A DNA stretch of 64,000 nt from assembly GCA_026826555.1 (NCBI GenBank), contig JAKSZT010020895.1, positions 2,838,766 to 2,902,765 of the forward strand. The letters are read 5' to 3'. The translations under genes were made by a program, and so were the position numbers. How positions within the stretch are numbered: the stretch's first letter is position 1; every line of letters starts with the position of its first letter. Shown in pieces: positions 11,182 through 23,090 of this stretch. The notes beneath the pieces were generated by a model that did not search any database, had not been told where the DNA came from, and worked only from the letters and a program-made list of their open reading frames with translations. Origin of the DNA: Tolypeutes matacus. Its lineage: Eukaryota; Chordata; Mammalia; Cingulata; Chlamyphoridae.

Positions 11182-12127
11182 TTAAAAAGCATTTACTCTT
11201 CCTGTCAACAAACACCTACCCAGAGACTTTTGCAGGGCCCCTGTGGCATCCTTGTTCCTGAGACTGTAGATGAGTTGATTGAGCATGGGAATGAGAATGG
11301 TACAGAAGGCAGACACAGCCTTGTCCTGCTCAGGAGTGTGATAAGAGTGAGACAGCACATAAGTGTACATGGCAGCCCCGTAGACAACTACCATGTGTGA
11401 GGAATAGGTGGCCACTGCCTTCTGTCTCCCCTCCACTTCTCTCATCCTGTAAACAGTGATGAGAATCCTCATGTAAGAGGCAGAGATGACAGAGAAAGGG
11501 ATGAGAAGCATCATAATACAGCAGACATACATGGCCGTTACATAGTCTGATGTGTCTTTATAGGAGAGCTACAGAAGGGCCGGGACCTCACAGAAGAAGT
11601 GGCTGATTTCCCGAGAAGCACAGAAGGGGAAAAAGCATGGTGACCAGGGTGAGCAAGAATCCATCTATGGGCCCTCTCAGCCAGGCTGCCACCACTATCA
11701 ACAAGCAGACCTTGTGGCTCATGAGGATAGAATAGCTCAGAGGGTTGCAGATGGTCACATAGCGGTCATAGGACATGAGTCCTAGAAGGAAGAACTCAGC
11801 CCCTGTCAAACTCAAGTATAGGAAATGCTGGGCTGTACACCCTGCAAAGGATATGGCCCTTTGGCCCACCCAATTGTCAGCCAGCATCTTGGGCACAATG
11901 GTGGAAATGTACAGGATGTCCATGATGGAAAGCTGGCTGAGCAGGAAATACATGGGGGTGTGAAGGTGTGAGTCCACTTGGATGAGAATGATCATGATAG
12001 TGTTGCTGGTGATGGAGATCAAAAAGACTAGAAGGATGAGGGCAAGGAGGAGCCAGGGGAAGCAGGTATTGCTGAACAAGCCAAGGAGAACAAAGTCGGC
12101 ATACGTGGAATAATTGCCCCATGCCAT
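11182..12127 (-). pseudogene. Olfactory receptor pseudogene, class II, OR2T-like
   Basis: Odorant-sensing seven-transmembrane GPCR of the olfactory epithelium, single coding exon. From ATG 12127 (MAWGNYSTYADFVLLGLF) it shows an N-glycosylation site (NYS), TM2 PMYFLLSQLSIMD, and the family signature MSYDRYVTICNPL at the end of TM3. It also has SYMRILITV in TM5, [13 protein letters not shown] before TM6, and [14 protein letters not shown] in TM7, ending with TAA at 11184-11182. The span of 946 bp is one base over the ~945 expected. Two lesions lie close together. A frameshift in the TTTTTCCCC run (about 11627-11635) turns the reading after MLFP out of frame. An in-frame TAG follows in LL*LSYKD (about 11570). 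The TM7 motif has Q where P is usual (PMLNP). An upstream in-frame ATG at 12166 would add 13 residues and is less likely. The OR2T-type assignment is by overall resemblance. Confidence 0.9.
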
Positions 12128-13220
12128 AGCTCTGCAGGTTACATAAAAATTAGATGGACATGACATATAAAATTTGGCAAAAAAGAAAATTACCTGGTTT
12201 GCTTAAAACTATGATGTAGCCATTGCCTAATCAGCTTCTGAGAAATTAATATCTCAGTGTAATCTCCCCATTTTTAAAAAATAATTCTCTCCAAGGTTTA
12301 TTATAGTTAGTGCATTTCTTTAAGAGATTAATCTTTACCTTTGAGTCTTAAGCATCACTTACATTCATGAAGCTCGAAACTTTCAATTTTCTGGAAGCAC
12401 TGCCTAAATAGGGTTCTATTTTGCAACATCACATCATCATTCATTCAAGGATGACTTGTTGACCATTACTTCTGAGATTTTAAGATGAAACAATTTTATG
12501 TCCTTCAGGTAATTGACATTGAAATATTTTTAACATAGAACTTTTCAAGCACATGCCTACAGTAAGTTAAATGTACATTAAAGAGATGAAAAGAGAACCA
12601 GGCTTATTGAATTAGGGTAAGATAGTGGGTAAGGAAGGAATATATGGCCCCAACTTATTCTTTTCTCCCTCCATGAAGCTTTGATTCTGAAACTTGGAAT
12701 CCCATTTGAAAAGTCACTCATTGCAAACATATTTTGCACATGAAAGTATTACATTTACTGGTTTTACTGAACTTACACCATTCTTTAGCCAATTGTACAT
12801 TTGTAAAATTTGGCTGATTATCTTATGCTAATCAGGTGTTGCAAGTTTGGAAAATAATCTCCTAATGTTAAAAAATAAACCATAAGGTTTCTACTCTAAG
12901 AAGCAATTCAATAATTAATAGAAAAAAGTTTATCAAAGAACAAATAATATTTAAGGCTAATTGGTATTTTTATTTTCTTTCAGTTATTAGAAAAATTCTA
13001 ATTAATTACTACTCATTAGCATGATTAATAAATAAAATTGCTTAATAAATATCTTAAAAAACAGGAACAGGAATGGAAAACATTAAACCTGTTTAAGTAA
13101 TACTAGAGGATATTGCCTCCCAACAGAAGGATTTATTTGCTTAAACCTGAAGTAAAATCATACATATATAACTATTTCATTTAAGTGATATTTTACCATA
13201 TTTATGAACAGGTGATTTCT
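12128..13220. other. Intergenic, nothing recognised
   Basis: AT-rich region upstream of the receptor pseudogene. A non-coding 5' exon of the kind olfactory receptors use could lie here but cannot be recognised by eye. Confidence 0.45.
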
Positions 13221-13224
13221 TCAG

Positions 13225-13590
13225 ACAAGCAACTTCTTATGGCATCACACAGATCTAAACTGTGCAATATGGTAACCAGGAGCTATAGTAGATATTCACC
13301 ACCTGAATCATGAGTGGTCTAACCTGAAATGTGCTGCAAGCCAAACTTATACTTAGCTTCGAAGACATAGTATGAAAAAAAAGAATGCAGCATGCAGATT
13401 AAATTTTTCATATTGATTCCATGTCAAAATAATATTTTGAATTAAAGCTATTAAATAAACAGATATTAAATTTGGTTACATAAAAAAAAGATTTTTAAAA
13501 TCTTTTCCTTTTTCACTTTTTGTAACATGGCTATAAGAAAATATAATTACCTCTGTGACTCCCATCAGATTTCTACTCAACAGCTCTGCT
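13225..13590 (+). mobile_element. hAT-Charlie-like non-autonomous DNA transposon
   Basis: The stretch from 'GTGCAATATGGTAACCAGGA' (13262) through 'AAATGTGCTGCAAGC' (13328) and 'GAAGACATAGTATGAAAAAA' (13361) to 'AACATGGCTATAAGAAAATA' (13524) resembles the ancient MER-type DNA transposon with 'aatatggtagcca...atgtgctgtaag...gtggctactagaaaa' architecture. The exact family name is uncertain. Confidence 0.5.
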
Positions 13591-13789
13591 TTAGGGGCCT
13601 TCGTTTCCCAAAATGAGGGAGCTCCAAATACCTCTGTCCAACAAAATATCCAAAAGCTTAATTGTCCCAACATCCGAAATCAGAAAGAAGTGAGAAAAAA
13701 ATTCAGATGCATTAGCAACTAAGAGTAGTAATGTCACCTTTTAATGTATTCACCTGCAAATCATAGAACACATTAATAACAGATTGCTT

Positions 13790-13955
13790 ATTGCTTAATG
13801 ATTAACAACTATTATCTCATTTACTTTTCCCAACAACGCTATGAGATATTAGACAATTATTTTATCTATTCTGTAGATGAAAGCAAAATCAGAATTACTG
13901 AGGTTAAAAAACTTCATTGGCATGTGACTCAACTTAGCTAGTGACAGTGTAATTG
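13790..13955 (+). mobile_element. MIR SINE
   Basis: Degenerate match to the MIR core: 'TCATTTACTTTTCCCAACAA' (13817), then 'GTAGATGAAAGCAAAAT' and 'TGTGACTCAACTTAGCTAGTGACAG' (split here at 13923-13947). These mirror MIR's 'cctcacaacaacc...acagatgagg...gtcacacagctagtaagtg'. Confidence 0.65.
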
Positions 13956-14599
13956 TTTTATGTTGTTTTCCAGTAAGGCAAAATAGACATAAACTCAATC
14001 ATTCCATAAATATTTCCTGAAACATCCCATGTAAGTCAAAGTTTTATCTCTGAAAGGAATATACATGGCATAGTCCCTGCCTTCAAGAATTGAGCAGATT
14101 TTGAGCCCTCATAGTATGAACAGTTGCTGGACCTCTAAAATCTTCACTTTTCTCCAGCTGAGGTATAATGTAGGACATGAAAAGGGAACAACATGTAAAA
14201 AGAGGAAGATGGAAGCAAAAGAAACTGAAGTCCAAGGTCAGGTACATAAGAAATCTATCCTAAAACTCCTCTGTGCATTTCACTATAATTCTGTCATGGC
14301 AGATGAATCTATAATAATGTAAAATTCATTCTCAGGCCAGCTTTTACTGATGGGACCTATATTAAAGTTTTACATATTTTTCAGCTTTCTCATTCTTAAA
14401 ATATTACTAACTTTACATAAGTGTTTTTTACTTTTTGTTGTCCCGGTTTGTGCCTATGTTCTGCTTCTGTCTTTGTTCCCACTGTGCTTAACCATTGGGA
14501 AAATTAAAAGCAAGAATTCAGCAACAGTACATGTTACATATAGAGAAATAGCCAGCATTGCCCTCATAAGTTTAATAAGATCAAATTCCTCAAGGGCCT

Positions 14600-15255
14600 T
14601 GTATTAACCAGACAAAATGGATGCTGATGCAAAGTACCAGAAATCTGCTGGCTTTTATAAAGGATATTTGAGGTAAAAGCTTACAATTACAAGGTGCTAA
14701 AGAGTCCAACTCAAGATTGATTTCTTACCCAAAGTCATTTGACACATGTTGAAGCAATATGGCAGGCAATGTCTGCGAGTGTTTGGCCTTACTCTTTTCT
14801 TCTAAGGCTCCAATTGGACCAGCTTCTTCCAATCTCAACTGTAGGTTGGTGGACTTGTTTCTTTCTGGGCTTTCTCAACTGCCCAATGCTCTAGTCTCTT
14901 CAGCTGCAAACTACCAGGCAAATGGCTCAGCTTTCCCCAGGGTTCCAGCATCAAAACTAAGTTCTCTCCCCTGCTGTGTCTTCTAATGTGTCTGTTTAGC
15001 TCTCTCTTTTCCTGTGTGTATTCACAGGAAATGTGAGAAAGCCCATTTATACAGCCCACCAAGGGGGCAGGGACTCAACCCTGAGTCACCCTAATGATGT
15101 GGTTTAATCAAAGCCCTAATTTTGATTAATCAAGAAAACATAAAATCTTTGAATTTAATACAATCAAAAGGTATCATGCCCACAGGAAGAGACATGCTTA
15201 TAAAGATAATCTATATCTCTTTTTTGGAATTCATAAATAATATCAAACTACCACA
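14600..15255 (-). mobile_element. Solo LTR (minus), same family as 61581-62272
   Basis: On the minus strand it starts TGTGGTAGTTTGATATTATT and ends in ...TTAATACA, the TG...CA ends of an LTR. The first ~35 bases match the start of the LTR at 61581 (TGTGGCAGTTTGATATTTTT) and the last bases its end (CTGACTAATACA). The interior is diverged. Flanking pentamers (GGCCT and GGGGT) do not form a clean duplication, so age or drift has erased it. No internal sequence is attached. Confidence 0.65.
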
Positions 15256-18200
15256 GGGGTCTTTTCATTATTTTGTTATATATTCAGACAACAGTAAATG
15301 GTTAGCAGAGACCAAACCTACTGACTGGCATTGGTCCATGAGGTATATCAAAGCCCAAGAGAGATAAATTGACACCAAAATTTCCTTTCAGGGCATAAGC
15401 ATCCCCACCTCTGAACAAAAATATTCCCGACACTGACTCTCACTTAATGAGACCCTAGAGATTTCCCCAGCATTCCTCACAAAGGGAGGTGGAGATTTGA
15501 ATGATAATTGCTCATATTTTAAGAGCATTTTCCTTCCACTCTGTCAAAATTGACTCATGCCCAACATTAAAAATGTTATAAAGCAGTATAACAACATTAA
15601 AGAATATTTGGAAAATGAGAGAATATAATCAACTGGCATACCCCAAGACCATGTAATAACTATTGCCAAGTCTGTGGAAAGTTTTATATTTGGGTACAAT
15701 TTCAGTTTCATATCATATGCAAAATTTTAAAATGACAACTTTTTAAATATGGCTCTCTTTGGCTACTCAGAAATTTTACCACATATCTATTTTTGTATTT
15801 ATATTACTCCTTTGGGGATTTCTTTTGTCATGCCATTTGCCCATTTATATATTTATTTATCAAAAATCTGCTTATTCTCCTTATATTCAAAAGACAGTTT
15901 TTTGGTTAAGATATTTTTTGTAACTATTTTTTCTCCAAATAGTTATTTTCAATTACAATGATTTTTAGACTGAATAGTTTGAACTATTTATGTAGTTAAG
16001 ATATTTCATTATCCTTTTGTATTTTGAGTTAATTCTCATTTAACCTGTGATTAGTATGTAATTCTATTTTAGTCCAATTATAAAAAGTATTAAAATCTAT
16101 AATATTTTAATAAATCTAGAATCCATTTTGCTCTGTGGTGTAAATTGTGGTTTTCATTAAAAGGTCAAATTTTTAAAAATTTGTCCTTTCATATTATGAC
16201 AATTAACCCTAATTTCTCATTTTTTTTTCTCTTTCATATTGCTCATGAAGTTTTTTTGTTTGTTGTACCTTTTTACATGGTCAATTTTTATGCATCTCTC
16301 TTGAAGCATTAAAAAAAAAAAATACCCCTCCTTAGGAAGTAATGTCTTGCTCAAATATTGCATTCTTGGACCAACTCCATCACTTAAGTAATCAACTGGA
16401 ACAAAATCTTTGTGTTTTTCATATAACTCATAATATTTTCAGCATTAAAGTACATTCAAAATATATAGTAAAACAACTAAAAGATATAGCAAATTGAAAA
16501 TATTGATTTACTCAAAAATCAATAAAATCCCCTTTCCTCCTCTTCTTTACATTATTCTCACAATTCTCAACACTCTCCTCTGCAGGAGCAGAGGCAGTGA
16601 TCCTCAGAACACAGGCTTTTTTCAGCTGTGTTTTTCCTATCTCCATTATTTCTTGGCTCTTTATCATGCAATTCACATTTTCCTCTCCCAGGTATGTACA
16701 TGAGTAGGGGGGGAATACACATTTTCTGGAACCTGAAGCTTTAATGCTTTTAAAAGCCTTTCTTAAGAAAAAAGCTATGAGATCACAACTACATAATTAG
16801 TTACAAAGATAACTAATCACAACAAATTATAAATTTTGTTGTAAAGAAAAGAAATCACAACAAATTATTAATTTTTAAAAAGCTGACATACTAAAAGGGA
16901 ATCAAGAAACACTGAACACTATCTTGCTATCATTTAATTGCCTGACACATTATTTTAACCATTCTTTCAATACTTTATGACTGTATACATTGTGCTTTTA
17001 TCATTTATAGGTCAGTATCATTTTCTATAGTGAGAATAGAAAAATAATTCAGCCTTTTTAATATGATTGGCTGAAATGTGTTTTTATTTTATTCTTTAAA
17101 ATTTTTGATCAATGAGAAAATGTTATTTTTGTCTCTCCTACATTTTTAAGATTGAGGTCCAATTTGAGAAAAATGCTATTAAATTACTTTCATATATGAT
17201 CTATCTTTTCTGAGCATCCCAGAAAGCCAAGCTTAGAAAATATCCATTTCAAGTATTTTCTTGAAGAGTGGGATCCACGGAAACAAAAGGATGGGTAGTA
17301 GGTGAGTGTTAAAGTAAGGAGAAAAAGTGAGCCAGTGCCAAGTTGCATTTTAATTGCAGCCTTGTGTATCCTCTAGGGACATTTAAGGAAACCAAGAAGA
17401 ATGAAGGAAGAAGAAATGGAGAGGGATCCATTCATCAGCTCCTTGTGATGTGCATCTCTAGATTGCTCCTGTACAAACTCAGAGAGCCTTCCCAAGGTAT
17501 CTTTTCCATGGCACTAAGGGAAACCTGGAAGGAAAAGAGGCTTTCCAGAGGTGGGTTCCCACCAGGCTCATTCACATCGAGCTTGTTGCCAAACATAACT
17601 TTCACTGAGGCAGTGGTAGACCAAGAAATAGGGGAAGCCTTGAGAATCTGCAGTGGTGCCCAGAGGGGACAGAATTTGTGCTTTGTAAGAATTCAGGGCA
17701 GATCAAGATCTCTTATGCAGTGTCCTTTCTTTAATACTTTGTGAACTGACAATACAATGAGTGTTGTGTACCTTCTTTAAACATGCCAATATATTGTGTG
17801 AAATCTGCAGAGATAGCTACATAGATTATGATAGATAGATAGATAGATTTTCTCCAATGTGTTCATATGAATCCCTTCACTTTTATTAGACTTTCAAAAA
17901 CTCTAAAATATTATTCACCACAAAGATGATAGGGTAGATTTGCTCACAGCCCTAACTCATTTCCTGTAAACTAAGATTAAGCACAAGTTTTTCACTTAAC
18001 ACTTCTTTGCTTTTCAAATAGCATTGCCACTATGCCATCTAATCCACAGGGCAAGGTTTGCTTTAAAAATTAAACAAAAAAAGAGGTTCAAATGGACCTG
18101 CTAAAATAACACACACAAAAACATGAATAAGAATTTTATAGAAAACAAATTTCTTACAAATATTCCACTCAATAACACTCTTTCAGTCTGGGATTTTGCA

Positions 18201-18544
18201 ATATATACTCCAGATAATGCCCCAAGAAAATAGAATATACAACCTGCTTCTCAATGCTCTTGCAACTAAGGGAGGGGAACACAAGACAGTAACTCCCTCA
18301 GTGAACACACATTTGAAGTTTGCAGTCCCTAAGTTGTGCACAAGTTTACTTCCATTTCCTGATCCAGCTGGTTGAAGTTTTGTTTACATCATATAAAAAT
18401 AATCACTTCAGTCAGAACACTATGAATTACTATAGCCATTAAGTCATTTTCTATTCACCAAATAAATAAAGTGTCACTAACACATACACTGTTAGGTCCT
18501 CATCATCATTTAGTCTGTCACATCCTGATCTTCCTCAGTAATTT
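15256..18544. other. Intergenic; possible ancient L1 piece and a short GATA repeat
   Basis: AT-rich. About 15740-16310 reads like very old antisense L1 3' ORF2/3' UTR text ('TGCCCATTTATATATTTATT' at 15838), with low certainty. A short (GATA)n tract lies at 17829-17848. The 133-codon open frame at 17343-17744 has no recognisable domain or upstream gene structure and is not called. Nothing else was recognised. Confidence 0.4.
17829..17848. repeat. (GATA)n microsatellite
   Basis: About four and a half GATA units in tandem; short. Confidence 0.8.
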
Positions 18545-21003
18545 TTTTACTGATGCATTTATTTTAATCAATTTTATTGATACATATTGATAAAACACAC
18601 AATTCCTCCAAGGTGACACTCAGTGGTATTTGCTGTAATCACATAGTTATGCACTCATCACTTCAATCAGTATTAAAGCATTTTCATTATTTCAATTACA
18701 ATAATAATTTTAAAAAGACAAACAAGAAAATTTCTTACCTCTCAATCTCTCTATGCTTCCCCCTCTGTACATAGCCCCTGTTTCTGGCTATTCTATCCAA
18801 AGTGTATAATCAATGACTTTTAGTATAATCACAATGTTGTACATTCATAATTTTAAAAATTCTAGAACAATTTCATTATTCCAAAATGAAAGACTCCAAA
18901 CCCCTTAGCATTCCTTCCTCAGGCCTACATAACAACTAATCTTTCACCTTTATGAATTGATTTGTATTTATATTTTATATAAATGGAACCATACAATATG
19001 TAGTACTCTGTATCTGGTCTCCTTCAATTAGTATATATATATTATTTGTCTGATATTAACATTGTGTAGTAATAACTTACTTTTGTTCAATTTCAAGGAA
19101 AAATGGTCTTATATATGTAATTTTACCCATATTCATATTTCACAAATATATTCAGTTCATATTAAAGCAATCATACAGTATTTTTCCTTTTGTTTCTGGT
19201 TTGTTTCACTCGACATAATGACTTCCAGGTTCATCCATGTTGTCATATGTTTCACTACTTCATTTCTTCTTACCATTGCATAATATTCCGTTGTGTGTAT
19301 ATTCCACAATTTGTTTACCCATTCATCAGTTGATGGACACCAGGGTTGTTTCCACCTTTTGGCTACCATGAATATCATTGCTGTGAACATCAGTGTACAG
19401 ATATCTATTTGTGTCACTTCTTCAGTTCTTTTGGGTATAACTAGCAGTGGTATTGCTTGGTCCCATTGCAAGTCTATAATCGACTTCGTTGGGAACTGCC
19501 GATGAGTCCTCCACAGTGTTTGTACCATTATACATTCCCACCAACAGTGAAGAAGTGATCTTATGACTCCACATCCTCTGCAACATTTACAGTTTTCTAA
19601 TTTTTTAATGGTGAACAGTCTAATAGGTGTAGTTTTGATTTACATTTTCTGAATCACTAGTTATGTTGAACATTGTTTCATGTGTTTCTTCAACATTTGT
19701 ATTTCATCTTTAGACAATTGTCTTTTCAAGTCTGTTGCCCATTTTTTAACTGGATAATTTGTCTTTTAATTATTCAGTTGCAGGATCTCCTTATAGATCA
19801 TGGATATAAAACCCTTATCAGATATGTGATTACCAAATACTTTCTCCCATTGAACCAGCTGGATTTTTACCCTTTTGCCAAAGTCCTTTGAGGTGCAAAA
19901 GTGTTTAATTTTGAGGATGTCCCATTCATCTATTTTATATTTTGTTGCTAATGCTTTGGGTAATGGTTTAAGGAACTACCACCTACCACAAGATCTTGAA
20001 GATGTTTTCCTACATTTTCTTCTAGGACTTTTATGATTGTTGTTTTCATATTTAAGTCTTAGATCCATTTTGAGTTAATTTTAGGATAAGGTGTGTGAGA
20101 GGGGTCCTCTTTCTCTCTTTTGGATATGGCTGTCCAGTCCTCACAGGACCATTTGTTGCATAGACTGTTCAGATACAACTTGGTGGACTAACAGCCTTGT
20201 CAAAAATCTCTTTACTGTAGATGTGAGTGTCAATTTTTGAGCTCTTGATTTGGTTCCATGGTCAATCTGTCTATACTTATGCCAGTACCATGCTGCATTT
20301 ACCACTGTATATGAGTAAACTGCTATAAAGTTAGGAAATGAGAGTCCTTCAACTTTGTTCTTCTTTATTAAGACTTTTGTTTTGTTTTGTTTTGTTTTGC
20401 CATTTGGGGTCTCTTACCCTTCCAAATAAATTTAATTATTGGCTTTTCAATTTCTTCAAAAAAGGCTATTGGGATTTTTCTGGGATTGGGATGCATCTGT
20501 AAATTAGTTTTGGTAGAATTGACATCTTAATGATGTTTAGTCTTCCAATCCATGAACATGCCCTTTATCGTGTTGAGGGAATTTTCTTATGTTCCTATTT
20601 TTTAAGTCTTTTTTTTTTTTATCAAGAAAGGATTCTGAATATTATCAAATGTCTTTTCTACATCAGTTGAGATGTTCATGTGTTTTTCCTTTCATTTTGT
20701 TGATGTGATGACTGAGATTAATTGATTTGCTTATGTTGAACCACACTTGCATACATATTTATTATATTTTCAATAATTTTAAGGGTATTGCAAATTGTTT
20801 TGTGGCCCAACATGTTATCTGTCCTGGAGAACAATTCATCTATACTTGAAAATCATGTTTATCCTGATGTATTGAGATGCAATATTCTGCATGTGTATTA
20901 GGCTTAGTTCATTTATCATATCATTCATCTTCTCTATTTCCTTATTGATCTCTGTCTAGATGTTATATCTACTTTTCAGAATGGTGTATTAATATCTCCA
21001 AGT
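18545..21003 (-). mobile_element. 5'-truncated LINE-1 (minus)
   Basis: 3' UTR of the older type at 18550-19190 (parallel to 4785-5600), then antisense ORF2 from ~19190 up to the endonuclease region at 21003, where it meets a plus-strand L1 head to head. The ORF2 part is broken throughout. Confidence 0.8.
19157..21003 (-). pseudogene. L1 ORF2 pseudogene, C-terminal two thirds
   Basis: The best-preserved frame is 19528-19157 on the minus strand. It shows ORF2 C-terminal text such as WDQAIPLLVIPKRTEE, STDEWVNKLWNIHTTEYYAMV and TTWMNLEVIMSS. Further 5' (higher coordinates) come RT thumb and palm remnants around 19800-20900, and at 20970-21003 the antisense of the endonuclease 'ATTAATACACCATTCT' segment. 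Numerous stops make it non-functional. The endonuclease N-terminus and ORF1 are absent, giving a typical 5'-truncated copy. Confidence 0.75.
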
Positions 21004-21062
21004 ATTTTTATTTCTACTTGAAGACATTAATACACCATTCTCATAAATAAATATAACATCTG
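20956..21062. repeat. Palindrome at head-to-head L1 junction
   Basis: Left arm 20956-21003 and right arm 21016-21062 are imperfect inverted repeats of ~48 bases (core ATTAATACACCATTCT and its complement are exact), separated by a 12-base A/T loop. Both arms are L1 endonuclease-coding sequence in opposite orientations. Confidence 0.85.
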
Positions 21063-21470
21063 TTCTTACTTCAGAATTGCCAGTGGTTGCTTCATACATT
21101 TTGGGGCACCGTGAAAGCTAAAAAATGTAATGTGGGAGTATAGAACATAGTCAAACCTCTTATAAAATATGATTATGGATGGTATTGCATATATGAGTGT
21201 TTTACAAAATATAGATACAAATATGGTAGAGAGAAGTAAAACAGTATAGCAGCTATGTAAGGAAGTAGAGAGATTGAGAGGTGATGTAATTTGTGAGTTT
21301 GTTTTCTGCTTTTTTGTTATTATTATTGCTGGAATAATGAAATGTTTTAAAAATAACTGAAGTGATGAATGCACAAGTATGTGATTATACCAAATACCAT
21401 TGATTGTACACTTTGAATGGATTTATGTTTCATTAATATATATAAAAAATTTGTTAAATAAAAAAATTAA
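21016..21470 (+). mobile_element. L1 fragment (plus): endonuclease stub plus 3' UTR end
   Basis: Begins with ~47 bases of endonuclease-coding sequence and then passes to L1 3' UTR sense text ('TGATTATACCAAATACCATT' near 21382), matching 43345-43370. It ends near 21470 in an A-rich tail. ORF2 between these parts is absent. Confidence 0.7.
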
Positions 21471-21755
21471 TATATTAGGAATTTCTGGTTTCCGTTTGGA
21501 GATGAGAGTTGGAAAAGGCATTGCTGCCAACCATATAATAACAAAAAAAAAAACCCTGAGCAAAATAAGAAATACATAACACAAGATGATCTCTTTGGAA
21601 AGATAACTGTGATAACTAATATTTAAGTTAAAGTAGGAAAAACAACATTTCAGATAGTATAATACAGTGCTCACTTTGTTTTGTAGATGTTAATGCCAGA
21701 AAGGAAAAAAAAATCATTTCCATAGTAACTGGACAGAGAATTAAAACTTTATTAT
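21471..21755. other. Short intergenic spacer
   Basis: Nothing recognised between the L1 tail and the SINE. Confidence 0.4.
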
Positions 21756-21845
21756 GGGGAGTGGATGTAGCTCAGTGGTTGAGCAGGTGCTTCCCATTTA
21801 CAAGGTCTTTGGTTCAACCCTGGTACCTCCTAAAAAATCAAAATA
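21756..21845 (+). mobile_element. tRNA-derived SINE (DAS-like, plus)
   Basis: Body GGGGAGTGGATGTAGCTCAG... with A box TGTAGCTCAGTGGTTGAG and B box GGTTCAACCC, ending GGTACCTCC and an A-rich tail. Flanks suggest a ~12-bp target-site duplication with one indel: AAACTTTATTATG before and AAACTTATTATG after. This tRNA-SINE type is characteristic of Xenarthra. Confidence 0.9.
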
Positions 21846-22299
21846 AACTTATTATGTATATTTTAACAAGAGAATTATGTTTAAGCATATCAATTGTTCA
21901 TTATTCTATGTGAAAAAATTACAATGCCTATAAATCTTTGAAAACATAAATTCTACCTGGAAGATATATAAGCATTGTAATGGTGAGCCATTTGCTGATC
22001 AATTAAAGAGTTTGTAAACTAGTACCAAAATTATGTTTTATTACTAGCATCTGTGGAGCAGTTTACTTTTGGCACTTCACTCATCCAAACCTCCAAACTT
22101 TATACCTCTCAAAAAATAGAGCTTGGAAATTTTACTAGTTTACTCAGTGAATCTGTAGTACAAAAAAAAACACAGTAGAACTTAAATATTAAGGCATTGT
22201 ACTGAAACTTTGTAATTGAGGGTTAAAAATTAATAAATAATTATGATTACTAAATCATTAAATGGATGCCTTTTTACTTCCAGTAAATTATAAAATAGC
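21846..22299. other. Intergenic, nothing recognised
   Basis: AT-rich spacer between the SINE and an LTR. Confidence 0.4.
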
Positions 22300-22820
22300 C
22301 AAAGTTTGAGATCTGAAATTACTGAAACTGATTTCACCCTTGAATGTGGCCATTTCCGACTAAAACCCTGCCATTGCATTGATTATCCCAGGCTGATCAT
22401 ACCTTTGCATATGAACATTTCTATTGAAAGGGTGACCACACCAGTTTCTGCTGTTTAATATCCATATAAAAATCCTTGATGCTGACCTTTGTTTTCAGTA
22501 TTCCTTCTCCCAGATGTCTTGATCGATAATGATTGTAACTTTATGATTTACCCAGGTTTGGTACCCAACCCATCTTCTTGAGCCCTGTAATGTTTATTAC
22601 TGAAAGGAGCTGTGAAACTCTACCGAATTATTTATTAGCATCCTGAGGTTATAAAATATTAGAGTTTCTGCAGATGGAAAGTCTGATTTCAGATTATATA
22701 TTTCCTGTCTCCTGCACGTGAATAAACCCTCTTTTCCTCCCTAGCTTAGTTCTGTGTGTCTGTCTATTCTCCTGTGCTGAGTGAATGAACCCAGGTGAGG
22801 ACCACCCCAGCTCCTTTTCA
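22300..22820 (+). mobile_element. Class II (betaretrovirus-like) ERV LTR
   Basis: The 3' part has a polyadenylation signal AATAAA (about 22721), the pyrimidine-rich 'CCCTCTTTTCCTCCCTAGCT', TGTGTGTCTGTCT and a terminal CA at 22819-22820. It is followed two bases later by a degenerate Lys-tRNA-type primer binding site. A second copy of its last ~108 bases lies at 25808-25915. The 5' boundary is approximate because no clear TG start or duplication was seen. Confidence 0.6.
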
Positions 22821-22821
22821 G

Positions 22822-22840
22822 TTTGCCACCCAATGTGGGG
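22822..22840 (+). promoter_or_regulatory. Degenerate primer binding site (Lys-tRNA type)
   Basis: TTTGCCACCCAATGTGGGG directly follows the LTR end. It resembles the lysine-tRNA primer binding site of class II retroviruses with CpG decay. It supports the class II call and the plus orientation. Confidence 0.5.
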
Positions 22841-23090
22841 TGGGTGTCCTTGTGAAAATGACACTACTCAGTGGACTCCTGGACTCCTAGGAAAGACATT
22901 TATGAACCCTGACTGCAACTGCTGGAGTGATTTATTCTAAGAGTTGGATGAGAATCTCTTGCCTCAGGCAACCAACATCCCTAAAGGTGGCAGGCTATGA
23001 AAGAAAGCATATTCAGTTCAGTGTGTTGTGTGTATGTGTTATGCTCAGTATCCTCTGTAGCACATTAGTTTCTGCCAAAGCTATAACTGT
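22841..23090 (+). mobile_element. ERV leader remnant
   Basis: Non-coding sequence continuous with the primer binding site, lacking a recognisable gag. The provirus body seems lost after this point. Confidence 0.35.

Noticed and set aside
17343..17744. 133-codon open frame as a host gene
   Set aside because: No domain, no family resemblance, no promoter or exon context; length is within chance for this window.
20956..21062. Hairpin as a structured RNA or terminator
   Set aside because: Both arms are L1 coding sequence in opposite orientations; explained by the L1 junction.
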